From positions 2,096,001 to 2,160,000 of the forward strand of contig NZ_JAMXSR020000002.1 of NCBI RefSeq assembly GCF_024124765.2: 64,000 nucleotides of DNA. The letters are read 5' to 3'. A program made the position numbers and the translations under genes. The notes under the pieces were generated by a model. It saw only the letters and a program-made list of their open reading frames with translations, had not been told where the DNA came from and made no database searches. How positions within the stretch are numbered: the stretch's first letter is position 1; every line of letters begins with the position of its first letter. The stretch is from Sphingomonas sp. H160509. Its GTDB lineage: Bacteria > Pseudomonadota > Alphaproteobacteria > Sphingomonadales > Sphingomonadaceae. Positions 1-12,721 of this stretch are shown here, piece after piece.

Positions 1-717
1 GCCGTCGTGCTGATTGCGGTCGGGCTGGTCGCAGGCGTGGCCTATATGCGCCACGCGAAGCATCGCAGCGATCCGATCCTCGACCTTTCGCTGATGCGCA
101 TCCCGACCTTCCGCCTTTCGGTGATCGGCGGATCGCTGACCCGCATCACGCAGGGCGCGCAGCCATTCCTGCTGCCAATGATGCTCCAGCTTGGGTTTGG
201 GATGACCGCGGCGGCTAGCGGCGCGATCACGATTGCGGGCGCGATCGGCTCGCTGATGATGAAGAGCCTCGCCCCGCGCGTGCTCAGGCGCTTCGGGTTC
301 CGCAACAGCCTGATCGTCGGCGGTCTCTGCGCGAGTTCGGGCTATGCGGTCGCCGGGTTGTTCCGCCCCGACTGGCCGATCCCGGTGATCTTCGGCGTGC
401 TGATGATCTCCGGCTTCTTCATGTCGTTCCAGTTCTCGGCGTACAACACGATCGCGTATGACGAGATTCCGTCGTCGCGGATGAGCAGCGCGACCAGCTT
501 CTACGCGACGTTCCAGCAACTGATGCTGTCGCTCGGCATCTGCGTCGGTGCAGCGTCGCTGCATGTCGGGATGCTCGGGACGGGCGCGACCCGGCCGGCG
601 CTGACGGACTTCACCCTGGCGTTCCTGGTGGTTACCGCGGTGTCGGCGTCGGCAACAATCTGGAACCGACGGTTCGCGGTGGATGCGGGTGCGGAGTTGA
701 GCGGACACCGGGCATAG
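1..717 (+). CDS. MFS multidrug transporter, C-terminal part (5' end outside window)
   Basis: The reading frame is open from the first base, so the gene starts upstream; 238 residues are visible. It looks like the C-terminal half of a 14-TM DHA2-type (EmrB/QacA) drug:H+ antiporter. Several hydrophobic helices alternate with short loops, and there is a PILDLSLMR-like stretch near residue 22, which is typical just before the last transmembrane block of this family. Its role would be proton-driven export across the inner membrane; the substrate cannot be told. It ends directly before a palindromic repeat and converges with opgH. Confidence 0.8.
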   Translation, partial: AVVLIAVGLVAGVAYMRHAKHRSDPILDLSLMRIPTFRLSVIGGSLTRITQGAQPFLLPMMLQLGFGMTAAASGAITIAGAIGSLMMKSLAPRVLRRFGFRNSLIVGGLCASSGYAVAGLFRPDWPIPVIFGVLMISGFFMSFQFSAYNTIAYDEIPSSRMSSATSFYATFQQLMLSLGICVGAASLHVGMLGTGATRPALTDFTLAFLVVTAVSASATIWNRRFAVDAGAELSGHRA

Positions 718-730
718 CAGGACCAACCTG

Positions 731-842
731 CCCCCCTCCCTGAAAGGGGAGGGGGTTGGGGGTGGGTAGGCCAGCTTGTGGCGCGACCGTTCGGCGATAC
801 GGAAATCGACCCACCCCCGGCCCCTCCCTTCCAGGGAGGGGG
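731..842. repeat. Family C palindromic repeat
   Basis: Two arms rich in CCCTCCC/GGGAGGG flank a spacer of about 45 bases. Each arm is itself a small hairpin (CTCCCTgaaaGGGGAG on the left, CTCCCttccaGGGAG on the right), and the inner GGGGGTGGGT pairs with ACCCACCCCC. It fills the gap between the convergent MFS and opgH genes and could act as a bidirectional transcript end. Similar elements occur near 25.2, 35.6, 38.5 and 43.0 kb. Confidence 0.75.
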
Positions 843-855
843 GAAGTATTCGGCG

Positions 856-2662
856 TCAGACCTGCGTCGCTGGCAGCGAAGGCCGCGAGAGCACCGATAC
901 ATGCTCGCCCGGCTCGACGAACATGCCGTGCGACAGCGCCCACCGCCCCGCCTTCTCGCTCGCCGTCAAAATTGTCAGGAACGGACTGAGCAACAGGCCC
1001 AGCGTCACCGGCGCGAGCCACGCCGCAGTGACCGGCGCGAACGGCGTCACTAGCAACAGTGCCACCCCCACCCCGACATGCCAGCGATAGCGCGGCATCA
1101 CGTCCGCCAGCGACAGTTCGTGCGCATCGCGGTTCTGCGGCGCCCAACCGGACTTCCGCCCCATCAGGATCCCCGCGAGGTCCATCGTCTGCGTCAGCGC
1201 GATCACCGGCGCGGACAGCATCGAGAACGGTACGTCGACCAGCACCGACCTGACGATCCCGCGCCGCCCGCCGAACCCCGCACGCCGCTCTGCATTCGAG
1301 AACGCCCAGATCACGCTCAGCAGCTTCGGCCCGAACAGCAGCAGCAACGTGACGAACAGCACCTGCAGCGAGGTCTGCGCCTCGACGATGTTGCGCTCGC
1401 CTATCAGCGCCTGCACCACGCTCGTCGCGATCATCAGCAGCCACACCGGCGACGTGATGAACGCCGATGCCCCCATCAGCAGTTGCAGCCGGCTGATCCA
1501 GTGGAACCCCGACGACGTCAGCAGGCTGAGATGCTGGATATTACCCTGCGCCCAGCGCCGATCGCGCACCGCCGCGTCGATCAGCGTCGGCGGATATTCC
1601 TCGAACGTCTCCTCGGTCATCAGCATGTGCACGCGCCAGCCGCGCCTGCGGAGCAGCGCCGCCTCGACCATGTCGTGGCTCATGATGACGCCGCCGAACG
1701 GTGCTCGGCCAGGGAGATCGGGAAGCCCGCAACTCGAAGCGAATGCCTCGATCCGGATCATCGCGTTATGTCCCCAGAAGGTCGCTTCCGAACCCGACCA
1801 CCATACGAGTCCGGCAGTCGAGATCGGACCATACAACCGGCTGGCGAACTGCATCCAGCGCTGGAAGAACGTCACGCCGTTGATCACCGCGGGCACGGTC
1901 TGGAGCAGCGCGACCGCGGGCCGCCGTTCGAGCACCTGCGCCATTCCGATGATCGTGTTGCCGCCCATCAGGCTGTCCGCGTCGAGCATCAGCATGTAGC
2001 GATAACCGCCGCCGAACCGCCGGATCCACTCGGCGACGTTGCCCGGTTTTCGCCCCACGTTCACGGTCCGGCGACGGTAATAGAGCGCGCAGTCGAGCGT
2101 CGGCGCGAGGCGCTCCCACGCCGCGACCTCGGCCGCCTCCGCCGCTTCGCCGGAATCGCTCAGGATGAAGATGTCGAACCGGTCGGCGACACCGCCCGCG
2201 GCGATCGCGCGCGCCATCCAGGCGATCCGCTCGAATACCGCATCGATGTCTTCGTTGTGGACCGGCATCAGGATCGCGGTGCGGCCCCTCGAGCGGTTCG
2301 GATTGGCGCGGCGTCGGGACGAACCCCGGATGCCCGCCGGTCATCAACAGCACGAAGCCGATCGCGGCGTTCATGAAGCCGAACGCGATCCACGCGAACA
2401 GCGGGAAGAACAGCGCGAGCAACGCCGCGTCCCAGAAGCTCAGTCCGTCGGCAAGCAGCGATTCCTGCACCGCCGACGACGCCGCGGTTGCGAGCAGCCC
2501 GGTCATCAGCACGAGGAGGATTCGGCGCGCGAGCATGTCGTCGGAGGATACGACCATGCCGGGGCCGGGCTCAGGCGCGGACCAGGGCGGCGGCGGGCCG
2601 TCGAAACGCTGCGGGGGCATCTCGATCGGTGTTTGGCCCGGCATCATGGGAAGCGCGGGCAT
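856..2662 (-). CDS. opgH: Glucans biosynthesis glucosyltransferase H (frame broken)
   Basis: Inner-membrane family 2 glycosyltransferase that makes the beta-1,2-glucan backbone of osmoregulated periplasmic glucans from UDP-glucose. Residues 1-125 carry two hydrophobic segments. The catalytic domain follows with DADS near residue 227 and the RDRRWAQGN (QxxRW-type) motif, then a C-terminal membrane block. The frame is interrupted at a C run (2285-2288); dropping one base joins PLEGRTAILMPVHNED and gives about 601 residues, shorter than E. coli MdoH (847) but normal for alphaproteobacteria. It starts at TGATG, overlapping the opgG stop, so the two are translationally coupled. Confidence 0.9.
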
Positions 2663-4156
2663 CAGAATATCGGGGTCAGGACGGTTTCGCTGAGCGCGCG
2701 ACCGCCGCGCGTAAGGAACAGCCTGACATCGGCGGGTCCTTGCGCGTCGGGGGCCACGTCGGCGGTGACACGCCAGCGGTTCTTCTGGCCCACGACGGGA
2801 TAGGCCGCGTTGGCAAGCACCTTGCCGCGGACGACATCGATCTTGGCGGTTACGCCGCTCTGCCGGTCGAGCCCGGCAAGACCCTCGCCGATGAAATCGA
2901 TCACGAGTTTCCGCGCGCCCTTGACCGGCTCGGCGCCCGGCCGGCCGGCGACGCCCTGCCAGCAATCGACGACGTGCGCCGTCGCGGCAACGGCGGTCGG
3001 ATCGGTCGATTTCCACGACAGCGAGTAATCGAACTGCAATTGCTGCCCCGCTTTCGCAGGCGCGGCCGGGGTCCAGAACGAGACGACATTGTCGACCGTC
3101 TCGCTGTTGGTCGGGAACGCATAGAGCATCACCGCACCCTTGCCCCAATCGCCCTGCGGCTGGACCCACAGGTTTGGCCGGCGATCGTAGAACGCACCGT
3201 CATCCTGGTAGTGATCGAAATTCCGGTCGCGCTGGATCAGCCCGAAACCCTTGGGCGCCTGGTCCGCGAAGCTGTCCAACGTATCGTGCGGCGGGTTGTT
3301 GAGCGGCCGCCAGATGCGTTCGCCGGCACCGGTAAGCAGCGCCAGACCGTCCGAATCATGGATCTCGGGACGCCAGTCGACCGCGGCGGCGCGGTTGCCT
3401 TCGCCGTACCAGAACATGCTGGTCGCCGGCGCGATGCCGAGCCGCTCGATGTCGCGGCGGATGTTGAGGACGGACGAGACCTGCTGCTCGACGCCCGCGC
3501 CCGCAACATGCCGCGACTGGAACCGGTACGCGCCGGTGACGCTCGCGCCGTCCATCAGCGCGTAGATCGTGTACGCGTCCGCGCCGGTCCGCTCGATCCA
3601 GAATTCGGTGAAGTCGGGAAATTCCTCGCGGCCCGGCAGCCCGGTATTGATTGCGAGCCCGCGCGCGGACAGGCCATATTGGTCCTGCGCGCCGGCGGTG
3701 CGGAAATAGGATGCGCCCTGGAACGCCATCCAGTCGCTGGTGCCGCCCGGTGCCATCGCGCGGAATCCGGCGATGCCCAGCGCGGCGGCGTGGCCCCTCT
3801 TCGGCCTCGAACAGGTCGCGCGAGAACTCGATGCGACGCGCCTGACCGCCCTCGACGACGTTGATCGCGACCGGCATCGGCGCATAGCGGCCCAGCGGGA
3901 ACAGGCGGATGCCACCGGCCAGCGTCTTATCGGCGCGGAAGCGGATGTTGCCGACCTTGTCGTAATCGATCGCGGCGGCGGCGGCGACCTTGGCGGGAGC
4001 GGCGTATGGCTTGGTGGCAAGCGTCGCGGCACGCTGCTGGAGCGTGTCCCAAGAGAACGGCTCGGCCTTGCCGGGCGCTGCACGCATTGCGGCTGCGGCC
4101 TGCGGGAGGACACCCAACAGACCCAGCGCGGTTACTACTTCGCGTCGACCGATCAT
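2662..4156 (-). CDS. opgG: Glucans biosynthesis protein OpgG/OpgD family (frame broken)
   Basis: Periplasmic protein needed to branch and complete osmoregulated periplasmic glucans. The start MIGRREVVTALGLLGV has a twin-arginine and a hydrophobic run ending in an AAAA cleavage zone, which suggests Tat export as described for OpgD; the overall order opgG-opgH and the length (about 497 residues after repair) fit either OpgG or OpgD. The frame is broken at 3794-3797, where the plus strand has CCCC; one base less rejoins FEAEEG to HAAALG. The C-terminal immunoglobulin-like part (SLSWKSTDP, VTADVAPD) is intact. It is the first gene of the pair. Confidence 0.88.
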
Positions 4157-4246
4157 GCAGAGCGCTCCCTTGTCGTCATCATGCTGCAGTGCGGTAGCAT
4201 AGTGACGTCACGCGCGCGCGTCGACAGGTCCCGCCGCGGGCGCGCC

Positions 4247-4492
4247 TTATCGCGCGGCGCGTCGCCAGCGGGCGCTGATCCTGACCGGGTCGTAGATGTG
4301 TCCGCCAACGACCACCAACATCGCGCCGGCACTCGCGCAAACGAAGCCGGTCATGGCGAGTAGGAACGCAAGCGGGTCGGTTGCCGGGTGGAGGCGAGCG
4401 AGTGTGTGGATCGCAATAACGGCAATTGCGAGCGACAAGACACCGCTCGCGCGGAGGCTGAGATCGGTACGGAGGTGGCGGGCGTCGGTCAT
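4247..4492 (-). CDS. Small two-TM membrane protein, unknown function
   Basis: An 81-residue protein with two clear hydrophobic helices: about residues 16-31 (VLSLAIAVIAIHTLA) and 41-64 (AFLLAMTGFVCASAG and following). It ends with a basic tail (ISARWRRAAR). No family is recognised. It lies alone between opgG and kdpE, with no strong Shine-Dalgarno sequence before its ATG. Coding character is judged from hydrophobicity pattern and codon use only, so it remains a hypothetical protein. Confidence 0.55.
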   Translation of the reverse strand: MTDARHLRTDLSLRASGVLSLAIAVIAIHTLARLHPATDPLAFLLAMTGFVCASAGAMLVVVGGHIYDPVRISARWRRAAR

Positions 4493-4578
4493 GCGACACG
4501 TCAGCTATCGCCTGCCGCATATGCGTTCGAGATCGATAACGAGGGGAGCCATAGTGTTCACATAGTGCGCAACCCCTT

Positions 4579-4603
4579 CATCCCGGCGAAAGCCGGGACC
4601 TCG
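4579..4603. repeat. Short palindrome resembling half of a family B element
   Basis: TCCCGGCgaaaGCCGGGA is a perfect hairpin with a GAAA loop, followed by CCTCG. It matches the left arm of the dispersed family B palindromes but lacks a right arm. It lies downstream of kdpE, in the region where its transcript should end. Confidence 0.5.
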
Positions 4604-4649
4604 CTCGGCAGGAGCGACCTGTTGCGGGGAGACACACTATCTTCTCGGT

Positions 4650-5339
4650 TCAGGCGTCGACGAGCAGCCGGTAGCCGATCCCGAGTTCGTTCGCGATGAC
4701 CGTGCCGACTCCCCCCGTCCCCTCCAGCTTCTGCCGCAGGTTGCGGACGACGATGCGCAGATATTCGATCCGGCGGTCATGATCGGTCGGCCACGCTGCC
4801 TCCAGTATCCGCTGGTGCGTCACCACCCGCCCCGGATGCGCCGCCAGAGCCGACAGCACGTCGAACTCTTTCCGCGTCAGATGCGCCTCCTCATTCCCGC
4901 GCCGGACGAGACGATGCTCGAAATCGATCTCCACCCCATGCGCGCGCAGGACCGTCGGCCGAGACGTCGCCTCTCCGCGGCCACGCAGCGCGACGCGGAG
5001 GCGCGCGAGCAGCTCCTCCGTATCGAACGGCTTGGTCACATAATCCTCGGCCCCCAGATCGAGCGCAGCGACCTTCTGGTCGGTCGCCTCACGCGCGGAA
5101 ACCACGAGGATGATCGGATCGCCCAGCTTCTTCAGCAACGGCACGAGTTCCAGCCCATCGCGGTCGGGCAACCCCAGGTCCAGCAGCACCGCAGTCAACG
5201 GCCGGCTCCCCGCGATCCGCAGCGCCTCACGCGCGTCGACCGCCTCGTCGACACCGTATCCCGCACGCTCCAGCGTATTCTTCAACAGCCGCCGGATGTG
5301 CAGTTCGTCGTCGACGATCAGCACCGTCTGCACGCTCAT
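4650..5339 (-). CDS. kdpE: Two-component response regulator KdpE
   Basis: OmpR-type response regulator of 229 residues that activates the kdp operon after phosphorylation by KdpD. The receiver domain (about 1-120) shows the acidic pair DDE at 10-12, the phospho-acceptor Asp in LLDLGLPDRDG, and the K of VTKPFD. The winged-helix DNA-binding domain follows (LTRKEFDVLSALAAHPG and the IEYLRIVVRNLRQKLE recognition region). The ATG at 5339 is chosen because it overlaps the kdpD stop as ATGA; the longer upstream frame is the displaced kdpD C-terminus. Last gene of the kdp operon. Confidence 0.95.
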   Translation of the reverse strand: MSVQTVLIVDDELHIRRLLKNTLERAGYGVDEAVDAREALRIAGSRPLTAVLLDLGLPDRDGLELVPLLKKLGDPIILVVSAREATDQKVAALDLGAEDYVTKPFDTEELLARLRVALRGRGEATSRPTVLRAHGVEIDFEHRLVRRGNEEAHLTRKEFDVLSALAAHPGRVVTHQRILEAAWPTDHDRRIEYLRIVVRNLRQKLEGTGGVGTVIANELGIGYRLLVDA

Positions 5340-8002
5340 AGATTCGCTCCATCGGTGTCGCGGACGAGCAGGGTTATGGGGAAACACAGGCTGAATTGCG
5401 CGCCCGTGAGGTCTTCGCGGTTGCTGGCTTCGACGGTCATCCCCATCGCTCCGGCGAACGCTTTCACGATCGCAAGCCCGGAGCCCGGTGCCGCCGACCG
5501 CGCGGTCGGAGCCTTCGAGGCGGCGGAACGTCTCGAACACCTCCTTCTCGCGGCCTGGGGGGCAGGCCCGGTCCCTGGTCGATCACCGACAGCCTGAGCA
5601 GCCCGAACCGGTGTTCCGCCCGCACGACGATCGGCGTGCCGGGGTCGGCATAGCGCCCCGCATTGTCGAGCAGGTTAAGCAGGCAATGATGCAACAGTTG
5701 CGGGTCAACGCGAACCAGCGGCAGGTTCGGCGCAACGTCGAGTTCAATCGCATGGCCCTCTAGTACACGCTTCGTGTCGTGCACCGCGCCCGCCACCGCA
5801 TCGGTGAGGTCGGTCGGTTCGAGCCGCAACCGGAGCGCGCCCGCCTCGACGCGCGCCATGTCGAGCAGATTGCCAACGAACCGATTGAGTCGCGCCGCCT
5901 CGGTCTCGATCGTGTCGATCAGCTCGGACGTGACGCCGCGGTGCAATTCCGCCGCCGCCGCCATCACCGACGTCAGCGGCGTGCGCAGGTCGTGGCTGAC
6001 CGACGACAGCAACGCCTGCCGCAACCGATCACGCTCGCGCACCGCATCGACATCGCGCATCTCGACCTCGAGCCGCGCGCGTTCGAGCACCAGCGACGCC
6101 TGGTCGACCAGGCTCATCAGCAACGGCAACTGGTCCGAGCGCACCGGATCACCCCCCGCTTCCCGAGCCAGCCCAAGCACCGCCAGCGTCCGCTCGCCCG
6201 AGCGCAATGGCTGAAAGAACCACTCCGACGCCGCCAGCGTACTCGACCCGCGGCCCGCCGGTGCGCCCGTATCATAGGCCCATTGCGCGGCCGCCATCTC
6301 CATCGTCTCGAGCCGGTAATCCGCACCGTTCGCCGCCTGCACCGCGAGCCCCGGATCCTCCGCGACGAGGATGACCGCGCGCACGCCGAACAACCGGCCA
6401 ATTTCCTCGCAGATCGCTCGGGCCAGCGCGACCGGGTCGTTGAGCGAGGTCAGCTGGCGCAGGAAGCCGGCAAGTGCTGCGTTGGTGCGCGCGCTGGCGG
6501 CGGCGATGTCGGCCTGCGCGCGGACCCGCGACGTAAGCTGGCTCGTCACGAACGCGATGCCGAGCAGCACGAGGATCGAGATCACGTTCTCGGGATTATT
6601 GATCGTCAGCGTGCCCGTCGGCGGCAGGAAGAAGAAGTTGTACGCGATCGACGAAACCACGCCTGCGAACAACCCGGTGCGCAGGCCGAACAGGCTCGCC
6701 GCAGCCATCACCGGCAGCAAATAGAGCAGCGCGACGTTGCCGAGGTTGAGGATGTGGAACAGCGCGCTCGCCACACCGGTGACACCCGCGACCATCGCCG
6801 TCGTCCAAGCGTACCCCGCCTTGCTGCCCCACCCGCCGGTCCGCACGCGCGTGCCACGGGGCGCGGTAGGCGGGTCCATCGGCAGGACGTGAACCGCGAT
6901 GCCCGGCGACTCGCGGACCATCTGGTCGACGACGGAGCCGTGGCGGAGTTCGAACCAGCGCGAGCGGGTGGACTTGCCGACGACCAGCTGCGTCGCGCGG
7001 GCCTCGGCGGTGAAGGTCTTGAGGCCGTCGACCACCGACGTCGCGGGGACGGTCGCGACGTCGCCGCCGAGTTGGGTCGCCAGGTTGAAGACCGCGGCGA
7101 GCTGGCGGTGCTCGGGCTCGCCGAAGGTCTGCGCGCGCGGCGTCTCGATATACACTGCGGTCCAGGGCGCGTGCATCGCGTCGGCGATCCGCTTGGTCGC
7201 GCGGACGAGGCCAAGCGCGCCGGGCAGTTCGCTGATCGCGACGACGATCCGCTCGCCGCCCGCCCATGTGCCGCCGACTCCCAATGCGCGGACGTGTTCG
7301 AGCATCTGCGCATCGACGGCTTGCGCGGCGCGGCGGAGCGCGAGTTCGCGTAAGGCCGACAGGTTGGACTTGGAGAAGAAGTGCGCGAGCGCTCGCGTGG
7401 CTTCGTGGGGGGAGATAGACCTTGCCCGCCTTCAGCCGCTCGATCAATTCGTCGGGCGGAATGTCGACGACCTCGATCTCGGCGGCCTCGACGATGCTGT
7501 CGGGAACGGTCTCGCGGACGCGGACGCGCGTGAACGAGGCGACGACGTCGTTGAGGCTTTCGATGTGCTGGATGTTGATCGTCGAATAGACGTCGATGCC
7601 CGCCGCCAGCAGTTCCTCGACATCCTGGTAGCGTTTGGGGTGGCGGCTGCCGGGGGGCGTTGGTGTGGGCGAGTTCGTCGACGAGGACGAGCGTCGGCGC
7701 GCGCTCTAGGATAGCGTCGAGGTCCATTTCGTCGAGCGTGCGGCCTTCGTAGGGGATCGCTTTACGCGGGACGATCTCATGGCCCCGCGTGAGCGCTTCG
7801 GTTTCGACGCGGCCGTGCGTCTCGACGACGCCGATGACAATATCGACGCCCGCGCGGCGGCGTTCGGCGCCTTCGGAGAGCATCTCGTAGGTCTTGCCGA
7901 CACCGGGGGGCGGCGCCGAGGAAGATCTTCAGACGGCCGCGCCCCCTCCTGCGACGCCTGTCGCAGAAGGGCCTCGGGTGATGGTCGTGTGTCGTCGTTC
8001 AA
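5336..8002 (-). CDS. kdpD: Osmosensitive K+ channel histidine kinase KdpD (six frame breaks)
   Basis: Membrane sensor kinase that controls kdp through KdpE. In order: a KdpD N-terminal domain with Walker-type GAAPGVGKT and DELAHTNAPGS, a universal stress protein-like domain (VAISELPGALGLVRATK), four close transmembrane helices, a GAF-like segment, then the kinase with the H box SHDLRTPLTSV, the N box NLLDNAGRYA and the G box GTGSGLAIVKAF. The frame breaks in runs at 7942-7946, 7905-7910, 7652-7657, 7407-7412, 5557-5562 and 5484-5486, each one base too long. Repaired length is 886 residues, close to E. coli KdpD (894). The TTG start at 8002 overlaps the kdpC stop. Confidence 0.92.
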
Positions 8003-8595
8003 CGTGCGCCCGCAGCCTGCTGTCCAGTTGCGTCCAGGGCGCGGTTGAGAGCGAGGACGTTCACGCGTGGCTCGCCGAGGATGCCGAGCAGCGGACCGTC
8101 GACGTTGGCGGTGACGAGCACGCGGACCTTGTCGGCGGGGAGGCCGCGGATGCGGGCGACGCGGGCGACCTGGGCATAGGCCGAGGCTGGCGACAGATCG
8201 GGGTCGAGACCCGAACCCGAGGCGGTGGCGAGATCGGCCGGCAGCGGTCCGGTCACGCCTTCCGCGCGACGTTTCGTGACGTCGGCCTTGGTGCGATCGA
8301 CGAGCGCCTGGCTGGTCGGGCCGTAATTCGAGCCCGACGAGGCCAGGCCGTCATAGCCCTTGCCGGCGGCGGAGGGGCGCGTCTGGAAATAGCGATCGGT
8401 GGTGAAGGCCTGGCCGACGACGGTCGATCCGATCGCCTTGCCGTTGGCCATGACGAGGCTGCCGTTCGCTTGGCTGGGGAAGATGGCCTGTCCGATCCCG
8501 GTCATGGCGAGGGGATAGACGATCCCGAGCAGCAGCGCGAACAGGATCGTCATGACGAACGCCGGGCGGAGGGCGGAGGTGAAATCGGAGGTCAT
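7999..8595 (-). CDS. kdpC: Potassium-transporting ATPase subunit C
   Basis: Single-span subunit that stabilises the KdpFABC complex in the inner membrane. It has 198 residues with one N-terminal helix (VMTILFALLLGIVYPLAM) followed by a periplasmic domain carrying the family sequences GSTVVGQAF, YFQTRPSAAGKGYD, SSGSNYGP, DLSPASAYAQ and VNVLALNRALD. The ATG at 8595 is chosen over an upstream in-frame start because that extension runs into a family B palindrome. The stop overlaps the TTG start of kdpD. The frame is intact. Confidence 0.96.
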   Translation of the reverse strand: MTSDFTSALRPAFVMTILFALLLGIVYPLAMTGIGQAIFPSQANGSLVMANGKAIGSTVVGQAFTTDRYFQTRPSAAGKGYDGLASSGSNYGPTSQALVDRTKADVTKRRAEGVTGPLPADLATASGSGLDPDLSPASAYAQVARVARIRGLPADKVRVLVTANVDGPLLGILGEPRVNVLALNRALDATGQQAAGAR

Positions 8596-8610
8596 TCTGT
8601 CGTCTCCATG

Positions 8611-8663
8611 TGTCCCTGCGAAGGCGGGGACACAGTCTGGGCACCCGCCTTCGCGGGTGAACA
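8611..8663. repeat. Family B palindromic repeat
   Basis: GTCCCTGCGAAGGCGGGGAC and ACCCGCCTTCGCGGGT are two hairpin arms around a CAGTCTGGGC centre; the arms are also complementary to each other. It lies between kdpB and kdpC, inside the operon, just upstream of the kdpC start. Confidence 0.8.
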
Positions 8664-8715
8664 TTGCTTTGGGGTGAGGTCACACGTCGCATCTCGGCCG
8701 TGCCCGCCAGGCACT

Positions 8716-8818
8716 TCCCCGGCGGAGGCCGGGGTCCAGCTGGGGAACGTCGCTAACGGCGGGTGCGCTTCGTTACAGCGACCTTTCCACCTGGGCCCCG
8801 GCCTCCGCCGGGGTGGTG
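8716..8818. repeat. Family A palindromic repeat
   Basis: About 100 bases. Outer arms CCCCGGCGGAGGCCGGGG and CCCCGGCCTCCGCCGGGG pair, and an inner segment (GCTAACG ... CGTTAC) can pair again. It sits with a family B copy in the 256-base kdpB-kdpC gap. Its presence within an operon suggests transcription can pass through it, although it could lower or process the downstream message. Confidence 0.85.
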
Positions 8819-8851
8819 CAAGCTCTTGTTGTAAAGTTGCCCGCTCGGTCA

Positions 8852-10884
<2,033 letters not shown>

Positions 10885-10898
10885 TTTGGCTTGTCCCG

Positions 10899-12601
10899 TC
10901 AAAGGTTTTGCCGCTGATCATCGCGAGATGATCGGCGATGGGACCGAGCGCGAGGCTCGGCAGGAAGGTCAGGCCACCGACGATCAGGATGATCCCGACC
11001 AGCAGGCCGACCCACAGTGCGCCCGTCGTCGGGAACGAGCCTGAGCTCTCCGGCGTGTACTTCTTGGCCGCGAGACCACCGGCGATGGCGAGCATCGGCA
11101 CGATGATGAAGAAGCGCCCGAGCCACATCGCGACGCCCAGCAAGCCGTTGTAATAGGGCGTGTTGGCCGTCAGACCGGCAAAGGCCGACCCGTTGTTACC
11201 GACCGCGCTGGTGAACGCGTAGAGGATCTCGCTGAACCCGTGCGGCCCCTTGTTGAGCGGCCCCGCGAGCCCGTCGGGCAGCACGGCGCTGAGCGCGGTG
11301 AAGCCGAGGATGACGAGCGGCAGGATGGCGATCGCCAGCACCGCCAGTTTCACTTCGCGCGATTCGATCTTCTTGCCGACATATTCGGGCGTGCGGCCGA
11401 CCATCAGCCCTGCGACGAACACGGCGAGGATGGCGAACAGCAGGAAGCCGTAGATGCCCGCGCCGACGCCGCCGATGACGACTTCGCCGAGCTGGATGTT
11501 GAGCAGCGGGATCATGCCGCCGAGCGCAGTGAAGCTGTCGTGCATGCCGTTGACCGCACCGCAGGATGCCGCCGTCGTGACGACCGAGAACAAGGCGGAC
11601 GCGGCGATCCCGAAGCGGACCTCCTTGCCTTCCATGTTGCCGCCAGCGACGCCGATATTGTGGAGGATCGGGTTCCCCGCGGCTTCCTGCCAATAGGTGA
11701 CGGTGACGCCGGCGAGGAACAGCACGAGCATCGCCGAGAGGATCGCCCAGCCCTGCCTGGTGTTGCCGACGGCCTTGCCGAACGTCCAGGTGAGGCCGAA
11801 GCCGATCAGGAAGATCGACAGCATTTGCACGAGGTTGACGAGCGCGGTGGGGTTCTCGAACGGATGCGCCGAGTTCGCGTTGAAGAAGCCGCCACCATTG
11901 GTGCCGAGCATCTTGATCGCTTCCTGGCTCGCCACCGGACCGAGCACCAGCGTCTGCTTGAGCCCTTCGAGCGTGGAGATGTCGACCGTGCCAGCCATCG
12001 TCTGCGGCACGCCGCTGGCGATGTAGAAGATCGTCACGACGACGCAGATCGGCAGCAGCAGGTACAGCGTGACGCGCGTCATATCGGCCCAGAAATTGCC
12101 GATCGTCGCGCTGGAGCGCCGCGCGAATCCGCGGAACAGTGCGAACGCGAGCGCGATACCGGTGGCTGCCGACAGGAAGTTGTGGATCGCCAGGCCGAAC
12201 ATTTGGCTGAAGTTCGACACAGTGGATTCGCCACCGTAGCTCTGCCAGTTGGTGTTCGTCGTGAAGCTGATCGCGGTGTTGAACGCGAGATGGGGGCTGA
12301 GCCCCGCCAAGCCCTGCGGATTGCCGGGGAGCACGCCTTGCAGACGCAACACCGCGTAGGTCAGCGCCATCAGCATCGCGTTGAACATGATCATGTGCAG
12401 CGCGTAACGGCGCCAGCCCTGCTCCGCCTTCGGATCGATGCCGCTGAGCTTGTAGAAGCCGGTCTCGACGGGGCCGAGGATCGCGTGGATCGGCGTGCGG
12501 CGGCCTTCGTACAAGGCGAACAGCCACATACCGACCGGTTTGGTCAACGCCAGCAATATGCCGACGAAGCCCAGGATGAGGATCCATCCTTCGAATGTCA
12601 T
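10899..12601 (-). CDS. kdpA: Potassium-transporting ATPase subunit A (3' frame uncertain)
   Basis: K+-selective channel-like subunit. The four selectivity-filter regions are all present: [34 protein letters not shown] and [10 protein letters not shown]. The open frame runs on for about 130 residues inside kdpB, which is implausible. A single missing base at the T run 10906-10909 would give the end ISGKNL at a TGA (10899-10901) and 567 residues, close to E. coli KdpA (557); this position is an inference. It has a good ribosome site (AGGAG) before the ATG and follows kdpF closely. Confidence 0.92.
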
Positions 12602-12613
12602 GAGGACGCGCTC

Positions 12614-12703
12614 CTAAAAGCGTTCGGGGCGGATGAGCACCGCCACGAGGTAAAACAGCAGCCCGAGCGCGACGATCGCGGCGAGCCAGAGGTCGAGGGT
12701 CAT
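12614..12703 (-). CDS. kdpF: KdpF, 29-residue subunit of the K+ ATPase
   Basis: A 29-residue single-helix protein starting MTLDLWLAAIVALGLLFYLV and ending LIRPERF, the classic KdpF pattern. A GAGGA ribosome site precedes the ATG. KdpF stabilises the KdpFABC complex in the inner membrane. It lies 12 bases before kdpA and just after a still smaller membrane protein gene. Confidence 0.9.
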   Translation of the reverse strand: MTLDLWLAAIVALGLLFYLVAVLIRPERF

Positions 12704-12721
12704 GATGGTGTCCTCATGGGC

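Noticed and set aside
5779-7353. A long open frame (524 codons) on the plus strand opposite kdpD
   Set aside because: It is rich in Arg, Asp, His and Gln without any domain, as expected for the antisense of a high-GC gene. kdpD is clearly coding.
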